The notes: a model not told the origin generated them from the letters alone. DNA of 33,880 nucleotides from Palsa-883 sp035486355 (GCA_035486355.1 DATHNE010000315.1:1-33880); one strand, 5' to 3'; positions 8,261-16,091 are shown, counted from the first letter of the stretch. A program made the numbers and translations.

Positions 8261-9018
8261 TCAGCTACAATTTGAAGGGCAAGACCGCACTGGTGACGGG
8301 TGGCGCGTCGGGCATTGGCTTCGCCACCGCGAAGATGCTGGCTGGGTTTGGCTGCACCGTGGCGGTGAACTACCTGGCCGATGATCCGCGCGGGCCGGAA
8401 GCCGTGGACAAGCTGATCGATGCCGGCGGCAACGCCATCGGTGCGCCGGGCAGTGTGGGTGATGCCGCCGGGGCGGTGGCGATGGTGAACAAGGCCGTCG
8501 CCGATCTTGGCAGGCTGGATCTGCTGTTTGCCAATGCCGGCACACCAGGCACGCGGCGTCGGATCGCGCCAGCGGAACTCGAAATGATCACCGAGGAGCT
8601 GTGGCAGCAATTGCTGCAGGTGAATCTGATCGGCGTGTTCCGGTGTGCGAAGGCGGCGGCGCCGGCACTGAAGGCGGCGCATGGGGCGATTGTGAGTACC
8701 GCCTCAATCGCAGGGTTGGGGCGCGCAGGCAGCAGCCTGGCGTATGGGGCGACGAAGGCGGGGGTGGTGAGCCTGACGCAGAACCTGGCGCGCGCGCTGG
8801 CGCCCGAGGTGCGGGTGAACGCCATCGCGCCGGGCGCGGTTGACAGTTCCTGGATGGTGGAGTGGACCAATGAGGAGCGGCAGCAATCGATCGAGCGCGC
8901 GCTACTGAAGCGTCGCTGTCAGCCCGAAGATCTGGCCGAGGTCGTGCTGTTCTTGGGGTTTGGCGCGGCGATGGTGACCGGGCAGACGATCACGGTGGAT
9001 GGCGGACTGACGTTGTAG
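8257..9018 (+). CDS. Short-chain dehydrogenase/reductase (SDR), classical type
   Basis: This 253-aa protein has all classical SDR marks. The cofactor loop TGGASGIG spans residues 14-21, the NAG motif is at 93-95, and the catalytic residues are S150 (TASIAG), Y163 and K167 (AYGATKAG). The usual PGAVDSSW segment follows, and the C-terminus ends in GQTITVDGGLTL. It oxidises or reduces an alcohol/ketone with NAD(P). It is translationally coupled to the GST gene by a 4-nt overlap, so both probably act on the same compound, as do SDR and GST partners in aryl-ether catabolism (inference). The substrate is not readable from the sequence. Confidence 0.93.
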   Translation: MISYNLKGKTALVTGGASGIGFATAKMLAGFGCTVAVNYLADDPRGPEAVDKLIDAGGNAIGAPGSVGDAAGAVAMVNKAVADLGRLDLLFANAGTPGTRRRIAPAELEMITEELWQQLLQVNLIGVFRCAKAAAPALKAAHGAIVSTASIAGLGRAGSSLAYGATKAGVVSLTQNLARALAPEVRVNAIAPGAVDSSWMVEWTNEERQQSIERALLKRRCQPEDLAEVVLFLGFGAAMVTGQTITVDGGLTL

Positions 9019-9032
9019 CAAAGGCGAGACAG

Positions 9033-9803
9033 ATGGACCATCTGGAACGGACAAGGACCGAATTCACCCGTCAGGCGGCGCAGTTCGCGACCTCGGCGGC
9101 GATCACCGCCGCACAGCTGACGGCACGGTTTGTTGATGCGGTGGAAGCTGGGCCGCGAGCGACGGTGCTGGATGTCGCCTGCGGGCCGGGGATCGTGATG
9201 GTCGGGATCGCGGCGAAGGCAAAGGACGTCGTGGGGTTCGATCTCACGCCGGAAATGTTAAGGCAGGCACAGGAGCGTTGCGCCAAGGCGGGGCGCAGCA
9301 ACGTCACGTTTCAGCAGGGCAGTGCGACCGCCCTGCCGTTTCCGGATGGCAGCTTCGATGGCGTGGTGACGCGGCTGTCGGTGCATCATTTCGACGCTCC
9401 GAAGGCCGTGCTGGCAGAGCTGGCGCGCGTGGCGAAGCCCGGTGCGCAACTGGTGCTGGCGGATGTCGTCAGTTCCGCAGATGCGCGCGAGTCGGAGCTG
9501 CACAATGCGATCGAGATTCTGCGCGATCCCTCGCATGTGCGGATGCTGCCGGTGAGTGAGCTGCGGGCGTTGATCACCGATGCGGGGTTCGTGATCGAGA
9601 CGGAGAGCACGTGGGATCAGACACGCAAGTTCGAGGAATGGGCGGCGATTGTCGATGATCCGCAGCGGATCGGGCCGCTGCGCGTGATCGTGGACCGGCT
9701 GGCGCGGGCCGGAGAACATGCCGGATTTGGATTGCAGATGACGGATGGCGCGGTGGCGTTCTTCCACCGGTGGCATCTGGTGACCGGGCGGAAGCCGGGG
9801 TAG
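9033..9803 (+). CDS. Class I SAM-dependent methyltransferase (UbiE/Methyltransf_11-like)
   Basis: This 256-aa protein has the SAM-binding motif I VLDVACGPG at 45-53, the acidic end of strand 2 in VVGFDLTPEML, and a motif II/III stretch ALPFPDGSFDGVVTRLSVHHF typical of the UbiE/COQ5-like superfamily. The following LAELARVAKPGAQLVLADV is also standard. Its target is unknown. It begins 14 nt after the SDR stop with a GGCGAGA-type upstream sequence, so it is probably the last gene of the GST-SDR-methyltransferase operon, and it converges with the porin gene. Confidence 0.88.
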   Translation: MDHLERTRTEFTRQAAQFATSAAITAAQLTARFVDAVEAGPRATVLDVACGPGIVMVGIAAKAKDVVGFDLTPEMLRQAQERCAKAGRSNVTFQQGSATALPFPDGSFDGVVTRLSVHHFDAPKAVLAELARVAKPGAQLVLADVVSSADARESELHNAIEILRDPSHVRMLPVSELRALITDAGFVIETESTWDQTRKFEEWAAIVDDPQRIGPLRVIVDRLARAGEHAGFGLQMTDGAVAFFHRWHLVTGRKPG

Positions 9804-9805
9804 CG

Positions 9806-9850
9806 CACCCTCCCCTAACCCCCTCCCACGTGGGGAGGAGGATGGAGGGT
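9806..9850. terminator. Imperfect GC-rich hairpin between convergent genes
   Basis: ACCCTCC (9807-9813) pairs with GGAGGGT (9844-9850), and an inner CTCCCAC/GTGGGGAG stem sits between them. It fills the 51-bp gap between the convergent methyltransferase and porin stop codons, a good place for a two-way terminator. There is no U-run. The sequence resembles the CTCTCCC repeat family. Confidence 0.5.
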
Positions 9851-9854
9851 CGGA

Positions 9855-11216
9855 TCAGAAAGTCAGGACGAAGTCGGCGGCCAGGGTGAGGACGCCGGTG
9901 TCCTTGCCGGCGCCGGTGGTGCTGGGACCGTTGAAGGCCTTCACACCGTTCAGCGTCGTATCGTAACGGATTTCCGGCCGGATCAGCAGGGCGGAAATCG
10001 GCGCCGGCAGACCCGCCGGCTTGTAGGTCACGCCCAGTGTGAGCTCGCTGTACGTGGTCCCCTTGCCGGTGCCGTAGGTCGTGTTCGGCGGTGCATAACC
10101 GCCTTGCGACACCGCGAAATCATTGTTGCCAGGGAAGGCGGTGACGAAGAAGCCATTCTCGTCGTCAAAGACCTCGAAGCGGCCGTTCAGAGTCAGCGTG
10201 TCAGTCAGGGCATAGGAGGCATAGGCGGACCCACCATAGGCGGTCGGCTGACCAATGAAGGGGTTGTCGTCATGGATGTAGTCCAGCTCGCCCGTCAGCG
10301 TCAGCTTGTCGGTCGCCTTCCAGGTGATGACGGAGTCGGCGATATAACGATTGTAACGGTTCGCCAGCGGTACGGTATTGCCTGGGTTCTCCGGCCCGAA
10401 ATGGGTCAACGCCAGGATTGTCAGGTTGCCGCCGAGCAGGGTCAGATTGAAGCCCCCCATCCCAGAGTACGACGAGTTGTTATCCCCCGAATAGGGACCA
10501 AGCGAGGTGTTCACGCCAGAGTCGACGCCGAGGTAGATGTCGATCATGCCATTGACATGTGCGACCATGTAGCCGCCGGTGGCGAGCGTCGGCACGCCGA
10601 AGTTGTAGATGTAGGAATGTGAGTAGAATTGATTCTGTGACGGATCGATCACCTCGTAGCCGATCGGCGTCGGGTACATGCCGACCTTGAAGTCGATGCC
10701 GCTGGCGAACAGCCACGGCGTATGTACTGCCACGTTGGCCTGGATCAGGGCCGGCTGGTATGTTGTATCGTAGCTGCGATCCCATACACCAACGTAGTGC
10801 AGGTAGCGACCGTCGGTGCCGTACAGCGCCTGCAGCGCGAAGCCAACATCATACTCCGACTTCGGGTCGGTCGCGCGCTGCACGGTCACCATCGCCTGGT
10901 TGAGCTGGAACGTGTTCGAGTGGTCGGTGTACAATTGGCCAAAATTCTCGCCGTTGCTCGGGCTGGCCGTGTTGATGGAGATACCGCCTTCGAACTGGGC
11001 ATCGAACTTGATACCGTCGACCCAGGCAGCGGGCGGCGCAGGTGTCGCCGGTGCGGCAGCTGGCGCCGCCGCGGGCGCTGGTGTGGCGGGCGCTGGTGTG
11101 GCGGGCGCTGGCGCGGTCTGCGCGAACGCGCCGGTCACCGCAAAGGGTGCGAGCACGAGCGCAGCGAGCCAAGGGCGCAGGCCCAGGGCCGTGGTGGATG
11201 CGAGACGAGTTCGCAT
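9855..11216 (-). CDS. Outer-membrane beta-barrel porin (BBP2/OmpL-like), linked to amtB
   Basis: This 453-aa protein has a signal peptide (RPWLAALVLAPFAVTGAFA, cut before QTAPAP) followed by a low-complexity Ala/Pro linker of repeated APATPAP units to about residue 64. The rest has alternating beta strands rich in Tyr, Asn and Gly and ends in the outer-membrane C-terminal pattern DFVLTF with terminal Phe. Segments such as LNQAMVTVQRATDPKSEYDVGFALQALYG and YFNFGV-like YIYNFGVPTLATGGY suit the BBP2 porin family. It follows amtB by 189 nt on the same strand; porins next to glnK-amtB are common in proteobacteria, so it may let small nitrogen compounds through the outer membrane (inference). A good AAGGAGA site precedes the start. 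Confidence 0.82.
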   Translation of the reverse strand: MRTRLASTTALGLRPWLAALVLAPFAVTGAFAQTAPAPATPAPATPAPAAAPAAAPATPAPPAAWVDGIKFDAQFEGGISINTASPSNGENFGQLYTDHSNTFQLNQAMVTVQRATDPKSEYDVGFALQALYGTDGRYLHYVGVWDRSYDTTYQPALIQANVAVHTPWLFASGIDFKVGMYPTPIGYEVIDPSQNQFYSHSYIYNFGVPTLATGGYMVAHVNGMIDIYLGVDSGVNTSLGPYSGDNNSSYSGMGGFNLTLLGGNLTILALTHFGPENPGNTVPLANRYNRYIADSVITWKATDKLTLTGELDYIHDDNPFIGQPTAYGGSAYASYALTDTLTLNGRFEVFDDENGFFVTAFPGNNDFAVSQGGYAPPNTTYGTGKGTTYSELTLGVTYKPAGLPAPISALLIRPEIRYDTTLNGVKAFNGPSTTGAGKDTGVLTLAADFVLTF

Positions 11217-11405
11217 GGGCGGGTGTCTCCTTCTGCTTCGTCAATGGTGGCGCGCTGTGCCAGGCCATTCAGCACCGGGCCCTAACACAGCGTTCCCGGG
11301 TTCCTCATTTGAATCGGCGACCTTTGACGTAAGCCCCCCATAAAGATCGCCTGGCCACGACACGGAGACGACCGGCTTGATCGCCTCCGCGCAGCTTCGT
11401 CCGGA

Positions 11406-12776
11406 TCAGAAGATCTGTTCCCCGTGCAATACGATGTCGAGACCCTCACGCTCCTCCTCTTCGCTGACCCGTAGCCCGACCAGGGCGTTGGTGATGTACA
11501 GCAGGATCAGTGTGCCGATGCCGCTGTAGACCAGTGTCGCGGCCACGCCTTCGGACTGGATGAACAACTGATGCAGGCCGCCCGATGTGCCGTCGGGCGA
11601 CGCGTCGGTGGCGGATAATGGCCCGTAGGCGAAGACGCCGGTCAGCAAGGCGCCGATGATGCCGCCGACGCAGTGCACGCCGAAGCAATCCAGTGCGTCG
11701 TCGTAGCCGAAGATGTGCTTCACCGTGGTCGCGGCGAAGAAGCACAGCACGCCGGCGGCGAGGCCGATGACGATCGAGGCGCCCGGCAGCACGAAGCCCG
11801 AGGCCGGGGTGATGGCCACGAGGCCAGCCACCGCACCGGACACGATGCCGAGCACCGAGGGTTTGCCCTTGGTCATCCATTCGGTGAACATCCAGCCCAA
11901 CGCGGCGGCGGCGGTGGCGATCTGCGTCACGGTCATCGCCATGCCGGCGCGGCCGTTCGAGCCGACCGCGGAGCCGGCGTTGAAGCCGAACCAGCCAACC
12001 CACAGCAGGGACGCGCCGATGACCGCGTAGCCAACGTTATACGGCGCCATGTTGTCGTGGCCGAGGCCGACGCGCTTGCCCAGCACCAGGGCGGTCACCA
12101 ATCCGGCGATGCCGGCGTTGATGTGCACCACCGTTCCGCCGGCGAAATCCAACTGGCCGTTGATGGCGGCCCAGCCGGTCGGCGCCCACACCCAGTGCGC
12201 GACCGGGGAGTAGATCAGCAGCGACCACAGCATCATAAAGATGCACAGCGCGGAGAACTTCATGCGATCGGCGAACGCGCCGCAGATCAGCGCGGGCGTG
12301 ATGATCGCGAAGGTCATCTGGAACATCATGTAGACGGTTTCGGGTACCGTCTGCGGCGAAGCACCGTCGGTGCCGGCGCCCAGGATGAAGCCGGTGTCGA
12401 CGCCCTTGCTGAAGCGCGCCTCAATGCCGTGCAGCATGAAGCGCGACAGGTCGCCCACATAGGGCGCCATGCCGCCGACGCCGTTGGTGAAGGCCAGGCT
12501 GTAGCCGGCCACGGTCCAGACGATGGTGACGATGCAGGTGATGGCGAAGGACTGCATCAGTGTGGCCAGCACATTCTTCTTGCGCACCATGCCGGCGTAG
12601 AACAGCGCCAGACCTGGAATGGTCATCAGCAGCACGAGCGCGGTCGAGGTCAGCATCCAGGCGGTGTCGCCGGTGTCGGCGGCCGGGATCTTTGGCGCGT
12701 CGGCCAGCACCGGTCCGGCGGCCAGCAGCATGGGCACCAGCGCGGCGGTTCCCCAGGTGAGGCGGGGTCGAATCAT
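11406..12776 (-). CDS. amtB: Ammonium transporter Amt
   Basis: This 456-aa protein has a cleavable N-terminal signal (LVPMLLAAGPVLADAP) and eleven hydrophobic segments, the AmtB plan. The twin pore histidines are visible in DFAGGTVVHINAG and DCFGVHCVGG. The first transmembrane segment after the signal is WMLTSTALVLLMTIPGLALFYAGM, and the Amt signature DxAGGxVVHxxxG is complete. It conducts NH4+/NH3 through the inner membrane. It lies 60 nt after glnK, the standard glnK-amtB pair in which GlnK plugs the pore when ammonium is plentiful. The start is preceded by GGGAAA. Confidence 0.97.
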   Translation of the reverse strand: MIRPRLTWGTAALVPMLLAAGPVLADAPKIPAADTGDTAWMLTSTALVLLMTIPGLALFYAGMVRKKNVLATLMQSFAITCIVTIVWTVAGYSLAFTNGVGGMAPYVGDLSRFMLHGIEARFSKGVDTGFILGAGTDGASPQTVPETVYMMFQMTFAIITPALICGAFADRMKFSALCIFMMLWSLLIYSPVAHWVWAPTGWAAINGQLDFAGGTVVHINAGIAGLVTALVLGKRVGLGHDNMAPYNVGYAVIGASLLWVGWFGFNAGSAVGSNGRAGMAMTVTQIATAAAALGWMFTEWMTKGKPSVLGIVSGAVAGLVAITPASGFVLPGASIVIGLAAGVLCFFAATTVKHIFGYDDALDCFGVHCVGGIIGALLTGVFAYGPLSATDASPDGTSGGLHQLFIQSEGVAATLVYSGIGTLILLYITNALVGLRVSEEEEREGLDIVLHGEQIF

Positions 12777-12836
12777 TGTATTGGTTTCCCTGTCAGTGAC
12801 GTGTTGGTTGATCGGTTGGAAATGAGCGTGGGCGCC

Positions 12837-13175
12837 CTAGAGTGCCGCGGCGTCGGCTTCGCCGGTGCGGATGCGCACCGCGCGTTCGACATCAAGCACG
12901 AAGATCTTTCCGTCACCGATCTTGCCGGTCTGTGCCGCCTTGGAGATCGCCTCGATCACCTGGTCTGACATGTCATCGGTGACGACGACCTCGATCTTCA
13001 CCTTTGGTAGGAAATTCACGTGGTATTCGGCGCCACGGTAGATTTCGGTCTGGCCTTTCTGGCGACCGAATCCCTTCACCTCGGTGACGGTGAGGCCCTG
13101 CACGCCGAGCGGCGTCAGTGCCTCGCGCACGTCGTCGAGCTTGAAGGGTTTGATGATGGCCATGATCAACTTCAT
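12837..13175 (-). CDS. glnK: PII signal protein GlnK
   Basis: This 112-aa protein begins MKLIMAIIKPFKLDDVREAL and contains the T-loop GFGRQKGQTEIYRGAEYHVNF with the uridylylation site Tyr51. Position 54 is Asn, the usual GlnK residue (GlnB has Asp), which with the amtB link supports GlnK over GlnB. The B- and C-loop motifs TGKIGDGKIFV and RIRTGE are present. The ATG at 13175 gives the canonical length; the frame is open further upstream but that part has no PII homology. GlnK binds ATP/ADP and 2-oxoglutarate and controls AmtB. Confidence 0.96.
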   Translation of the reverse strand: MKLIMAIIKPFKLDDVREALTPLGVQGLTVTEVKGFGRQKGQTEIYRGAEYHVNFLPKVKIEVVVTDDMSDQVIEAISKAAQTGKIGDGKIFVLDVERAVRIRTGEADAAAL

Positions 13176-13275
13176 GTCGCTGCCTCGTCCTGGAACTGCA
13201 TCGCCTCGCCTGCCCCTGTTTGCGGCACCGAACGCACCTGCCCTGGTGGAGGCAGACCGGCCGCATAAAAATCCT

Positions 13276-13291
13276 ATCAAGAACCGTGCCG
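13276..13291 (-). promoter_or_regulatory. Weak candidate sigma-54 promoter of glnK-amtB
   Basis: Read on the minus strand the sequence is CGGCACGGTTCTTGAT. The -24 element GGCAC and TTG of the -12 element match the sigma-54 consensus with correct spacing, but the nearly invariant -12 C is replaced by A. It lies about 100 nt before the glnK start. glnK-amtB is often NtrC/sigma-54 dependent, so the position is right, but the match is poor. Confidence 0.25.
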
Positions 13292-13364
13292 AATTCGCGG
13301 GCGGCCCGACCGACCGGATTTGCCTGCGCAACCAACGCGATCGGTGAACGAATTTGCACAAGGT

Positions 13365-13380
13365 CTGAGCAGTTGCTCAG
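13365..13380. promoter_or_regulatory. Perfect palindrome upstream of glnK, possible operator
   Basis: CTGAGCA (13365-13371) and TGCTCAG (13374-13380) form a perfect 7-bp inverted repeat with a 2-nt centre, about 190 nt before glnK. Such spacing suits an activator site. It does not match the NtrC consensus (TGCAC...GTGCA) well, although TTGCACA lies just beside it at 13354-13360. The 403-bp glnA-glnK gap holds this, the glnA terminator and the weak sigma-54 match, and no gene. Confidence 0.35.
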
Positions 13381-13509
13381 TTTGATCGCGGGCCGTCTCG
13401 GGGGTATGCACGTCTGTGCGGCACGGACGAACCGCAAGACGTGGGTGGCTCGCCTTCGCGGGCCATGACGGGATGAAAATGCGCGATGACGGGTGGTTGG
13501 AATGGCGGG

Positions 13510-13547
13510 CAAACGAAACGCCCCGCCATCCACGGGATGACGGGGCG
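13510..13547 (-). terminator. Intrinsic terminator of glnA
   Basis: CGCCCCGCCATCC (13519-13531) and GGATGACGGGGCG (13535-13547) form a 13-bp stem with one mismatch and a 3-nt loop. On the minus strand it is followed by TTTCGTTT. It begins 32 nt after the glnA stop codon, so glnA and glnK are probably separate transcripts. Confidence 0.75.
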
Positions 13548-13578
13548 CTTCAGGCCTAGGCAGGAATGGTTCCGGCGA

Positions 13579-15012
13579 TCAGACCGAGTAGTACATTTCG
13601 AACTCAACCGGGTGCGGCGTATGCTCGAAACGATACACCTCCGACCACTTTAGCTCGATGTAGCTCTCGATCTGGTCCTTGCCGAACACGTCACCGGCCA
13701 GCAGGAACTCGTGGTCGGCTTCCAGCGCGCCAATCGCCTCGCGCAGGCTGCCGCACACCGTCGGGATGCCTTGCAGCTCTTCCGGCGGCAGATCGTACAG
13801 ATCCTTGTCCATCGGATCGCCGGGATGGATCTTGTTCTTGATGCCATCCAGGCCGGCCATCAGCATCGCCGAGAACGCCAGATACGGGTTCGCCGCCGCA
13901 TCCGGGAACCGCACCTCGACACGCTTCGCCTTCGGGTTGGTCGCATACGGAATACGGCACGAGGCCGAGCGGTTGCGCGCGGAATACGCCAGCAGCACCG
14001 GTGCCTCGAACCCGGGGATCAACCGCTTGTAGCTGTTGGTCGTCGGGTTGGTGAAGGCATTCAGCGCCTTGGCGTGCTTGATGATGCCACCGATGTAATA
14101 CAGGCAGGTCTCCGACAGATCGGCGTAACGGTTGCCGGCGAACAGTGGCTTGCCGGCCTTCCAGATCGACTGGTGGCAGTGCATGCCGGACCCGTTGTCG
14201 CCATAGATCGGCTTCGGCATGAAGGTCGCCGTCTTGCCGTAGCTGTGTGCGACATTGTGGATGCAGTATTTGTAGATCTGCAGGTTGTCGGCCATCTTCA
14301 CCATCGGGCCGAACTTCATGCCCAGCTCGTGCTGGGACTGCGCCACCTCGTGGTGATGCTTCTCGATCACCACACCCATCTCGCCCATGGTGGACAGCAT
14401 CTCGGCGCGCAGGTCGCTTTCGCTATCGACCGGCGGCACCGGGAAGTAGCCACCCTTGATGGTCGGGCGGTGGCCCATATTGCCTTCCGGATAGTCTTTC
14501 ACGCTGGCGTCAGGGCCTTCCTGGCTGTCCAGCTGGTACATGCCATAGTTGCCGCCGGTGCCGAACTTCACGCTATCGAACACGAAGAACTCGGCCTCGG
14601 GGCCGAATAAGACCGCGTCGCCGATGCCGGACGCCTTCACATAGGCCTCGGCCTTCTTGGCGGTCGAGCGCGGGTCGCGATTGTAGGGCTGGCCGGTCGA
14701 CGGCTCGACGATGTCGCAAATGATGATCAGGCTCGGCTTGGCCGCGAACGGGTCCATCACCGCGGTGTCCGGATCCAGCATCAGGATCATATCGGACTCG
14801 TTGATCGCCTTCCACCCAGCGATCGAGGAGCCGTCGAACATGATGCCATCACGGAACACGTCCTCATCGATGGTGGAAACATGCTGCGCGGTGTGCTGCC
14901 ACTTGCCGCGGGGGTCGGTGAACCGCAGGTCCACGTACTCCACGGAGTGTTCCTTGATCATCTCTAGCACCTTGCCCACGCTGCTGGTGGCGCCTGCAGG
15001 CTTTCTCGCCAT
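13579..15012 (-). CDS. glnA: Glutamine synthetase type I
   Basis: This 477-aa protein makes glutamine from glutamate, ammonium and ATP as a cytoplasmic dodecamer. Visible GSI signatures are FDGSSIAGWKAINESDM, the metal/ATP region with PEAEFFVFD, the HHHEVAQSQHE metal-binding stretch, KPIYGDNGSGMHCHQS, and NRSASCRIP. The adenylylation tyrosine is kept in DLYDLPPEE, so GlnE control is likely. The ATG at 15012 gives MARKPAGATSSVGKVLEMI; the frame upstream runs over the leader and terminator and is not coding. It is 227 nt after glnB on the same strand, the usual alphaproteobacterial glnBA order, but with an intrinsic terminator in between. Confidence 0.97.
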   Translation of the reverse strand: MARKPAGATSSVGKVLEMIKEHSVEYVDLRFTDPRGKWQHTAQHVSTIDEDVFRDGIMFDGSSIAGWKAINESDMILMLDPDTAVMDPFAAKPSLIIICDIVEPSTGQPYNRDPRSTAKKAEAYVKASGIGDAVLFGPEAEFFVFDSVKFGTGGNYGMYQLDSQEGPDASVKDYPEGNMGHRPTIKGGYFPVPPVDSESDLRAEMLSTMGEMGVVIEKHHHEVAQSQHELGMKFGPMVKMADNLQIYKYCIHNVAHSYGKTATFMPKPIYGDNGSGMHCHQSIWKAGKPLFAGNRYADLSETCLYYIGGIIKHAKALNAFTNPTTNSYKRLIPGFEAPVLLAYSARNRSASCRIPYATNPKAKRVEVRFPDAAANPYLAFSAMLMAGLDGIKNKIHPGDPMDKDLYDLPPEELQGIPTVCGSLREAIGALEADHEFLLAGDVFGKDQIESYIELKWSEVYRFEHTPHPVEFEMYYSV

Positions 15013-15043
15013 ATCCTGTTGTCCCGTCCTTTGACCTGTTGCC

Positions 15044-15072
15044 AAAAAACCGGCGCGTCCCACGGACGCGCC
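15044..15072 (-). terminator. Intrinsic terminator/attenuator in the glnA leader
   Basis: GGCGCGTCC (15052-15060) and GGACGCGCC (15064-15072) form a perfect 9-bp stem with a 3-nt loop. On the minus strand it is followed by GG and six T residues (15049-15044), a textbook Rho-independent terminator. It lies only 31 nt before the glnA start codon. Any glnA transcript begun upstream must pass through it, so it may act as an attenuator and not just as the end of the glnB message. Confidence 0.8.
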
Positions 15073-15239
15073 CGTCACGAAGATTGTCCGAAACCAGCCA
15101 CCCCACACAGGGCGGAAGCCTCAGCCGATCGGCCCACCATCTCGGTCCCGCCACAGGCCGAATGTGGCGTTCCCACCCAATCACCTCACTCCATACCGAC
15201 CGCCCAACCCCGCATCCAGACCGGCTCAACCGGATTTGG
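15073..15239 (-). promoter_or_regulatory. Structured glnB-glnA leader region
   Basis: The spacer upstream of the terminator holds a perfect 7-bp hairpin, CGCCACA (15149-15155) with TGTGGCG (15163-15169), the palindrome GCCGATCGGC (15124-15133), and a CCGG/CCGG mini-hairpin just after the glnB stop. A CGGAC segment at 15086-15090 (minus strand) can pair with GTCCG inside the terminator stem, so an alternative fold is possible. No sigma-54 promoter was found here. I do not recognise a known riboswitch class. Confidence 0.3.
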
Positions 15240-15578
15240 TCAGATCGCGTCCTCGCCCCGCTCACCGGTGCGGATGCGAATCACCTCCTCCACCGCGGAA
15301 ATGAAGATCTTGCCGTCACCGATCCGACCGGTCCGAGCGGCGTTGATGATGGCTTCCACCGCGCGCTCCACCACACTGTCTTCGCAAATGACCTCGATCT
15401 TCACCTTGGGTAGGAAATCGACGACATACTCGGCCCCCCGGTACAGCTCGGTGTGACCCTTCTGCCGGCCAAAACCCTTGGCCTCGACCACCGTGATCCC
15501 CTGCAACCCAACCTCGTGCAGCGCCTCCTTCACCTCGTCCAGCTTGAACGGCTTGATGACAGCCTCGATCTTCTTCAT
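15240..15578 (-). CDS. glnB: Nitrogen regulatory PII protein GlnB
   Basis: This 112-aa protein starts MKKIEAVIKPFKLDEVKEAL and has the T-loop GFGRQKGHTELYRGAEYVVDF with Tyr51 and the GlnB-type Asp54, then TGRIGDGKIF and IRIRTGE. It is the first gene before glnA. GlnB relays 2-oxoglutarate and energy state to the NtrB/NtrC system and to the glutamine synthetase adenylyltransferase. The start at 15578 gives the canonical length; an in-frame ATG 9 nt earlier (15587, MAQMKK) is equally possible. The only strong Shine-Dalgarno, AGGAGG, lies 18 nt before 15587, separated from it by a CCCGG/CCGGG hairpin. Confidence 0.96.
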   Translation of the reverse strand: MKKIEAVIKPFKLDEVKEALHEVGLQGITVVEAKGFGRQKGHTELYRGAEYVVDFLPKVKIEVICEDSVVERAVEAIINAARTGRIGDGKIFISAVEEVIRIRTGERGEDAI

Positions 15579-15663
15579 CTGCGCCATCGCCCGGCGATGA
15601 CCGGGCCTCCTCTGGTTGCGGGGCTGCCTGGGTCGCGCGTGACGAACGGCAGTGGCCCAGGTT

Positions 15664-15679
15664 TGCATGCGGCGTGCCA
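15664..15679 (-). promoter_or_regulatory. Sigma-54 promoter of glnB
   Basis: On the minus strand the sequence is TGGCACGCCGCATGCA, against the RpoN consensus TGGCACG-N4-TTGCW. The -24 half is perfect and the -12 half has one change outside the GC. The predicted start is near 15653, giving a leader of about 75 nt before glnB. NtrC-activated glnB promoters of this kind are known in alphaproteobacteria. Confidence 0.75.
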
Positions 15680-16091
15680 CGCGGCAATCCGCCGCAGTGC
15701 GTTAAAGCGCGCGCGCGGCGCCTGCGGTCTAAGCGATATCGCAGCCGAATGCCTTGTAATTGGGCATATTTCTTCCCTGCCCTACCGCCGCTTTTTGCGG
15801 CACAGACGGGAGGTCGGGGGCTTTGCCCGAGCCCAGGCGGTCGGAATTGGAATTCGCGTCATCGGCGGTTCGTGGCGGCGCCACAAAGTGAACCGCCAAG
15901 AAGCCAAGGCGCAAGACAATTGGCGATCGTGGGGAAGGCTCAAGGCAATCGCATGTGGAATTCACACCATCCGGGCTTCGTGGTGGAGCGACAATGTCCA
16001 GCTGCGATTCCCTTAGCCTGAGCCCCGCCGATGGTTGCGGCCGGACGGGGGAGGGCCGCAAAGTGTGCGGGGTCAGGTGTGGAGGCGGGCG
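15680..16091. other. Gene-free interval between glnB promoter and first cupin, with imperfect direct repeat
   Basis: No gene is supported in this stretch. It contains a GCCGC/GCGGC hairpin with a T-rich loop at 15787-15801 and an imperfect direct repeat of about 38 bp (15851-15889 and 15956-15994). Both repeat copies share GGAATTC, CATC and TTCGTGG elements in the same order. Near 15892-15910 is GAACCGCCAAGAAGCCAAGG, a type of sequence that recurs in intergenic DNA of related bacteria (general impression). It looks like dispersed-repeat debris. Confidence 0.4.

Noticed and set aside
11673..12968. Long plus-strand open frame (431 aa) opposite amtB
   Set aside because: It is antisense to an unmistakable amtB, rich in His, Gly and Arg, with no domain; a result of GC codon bias.
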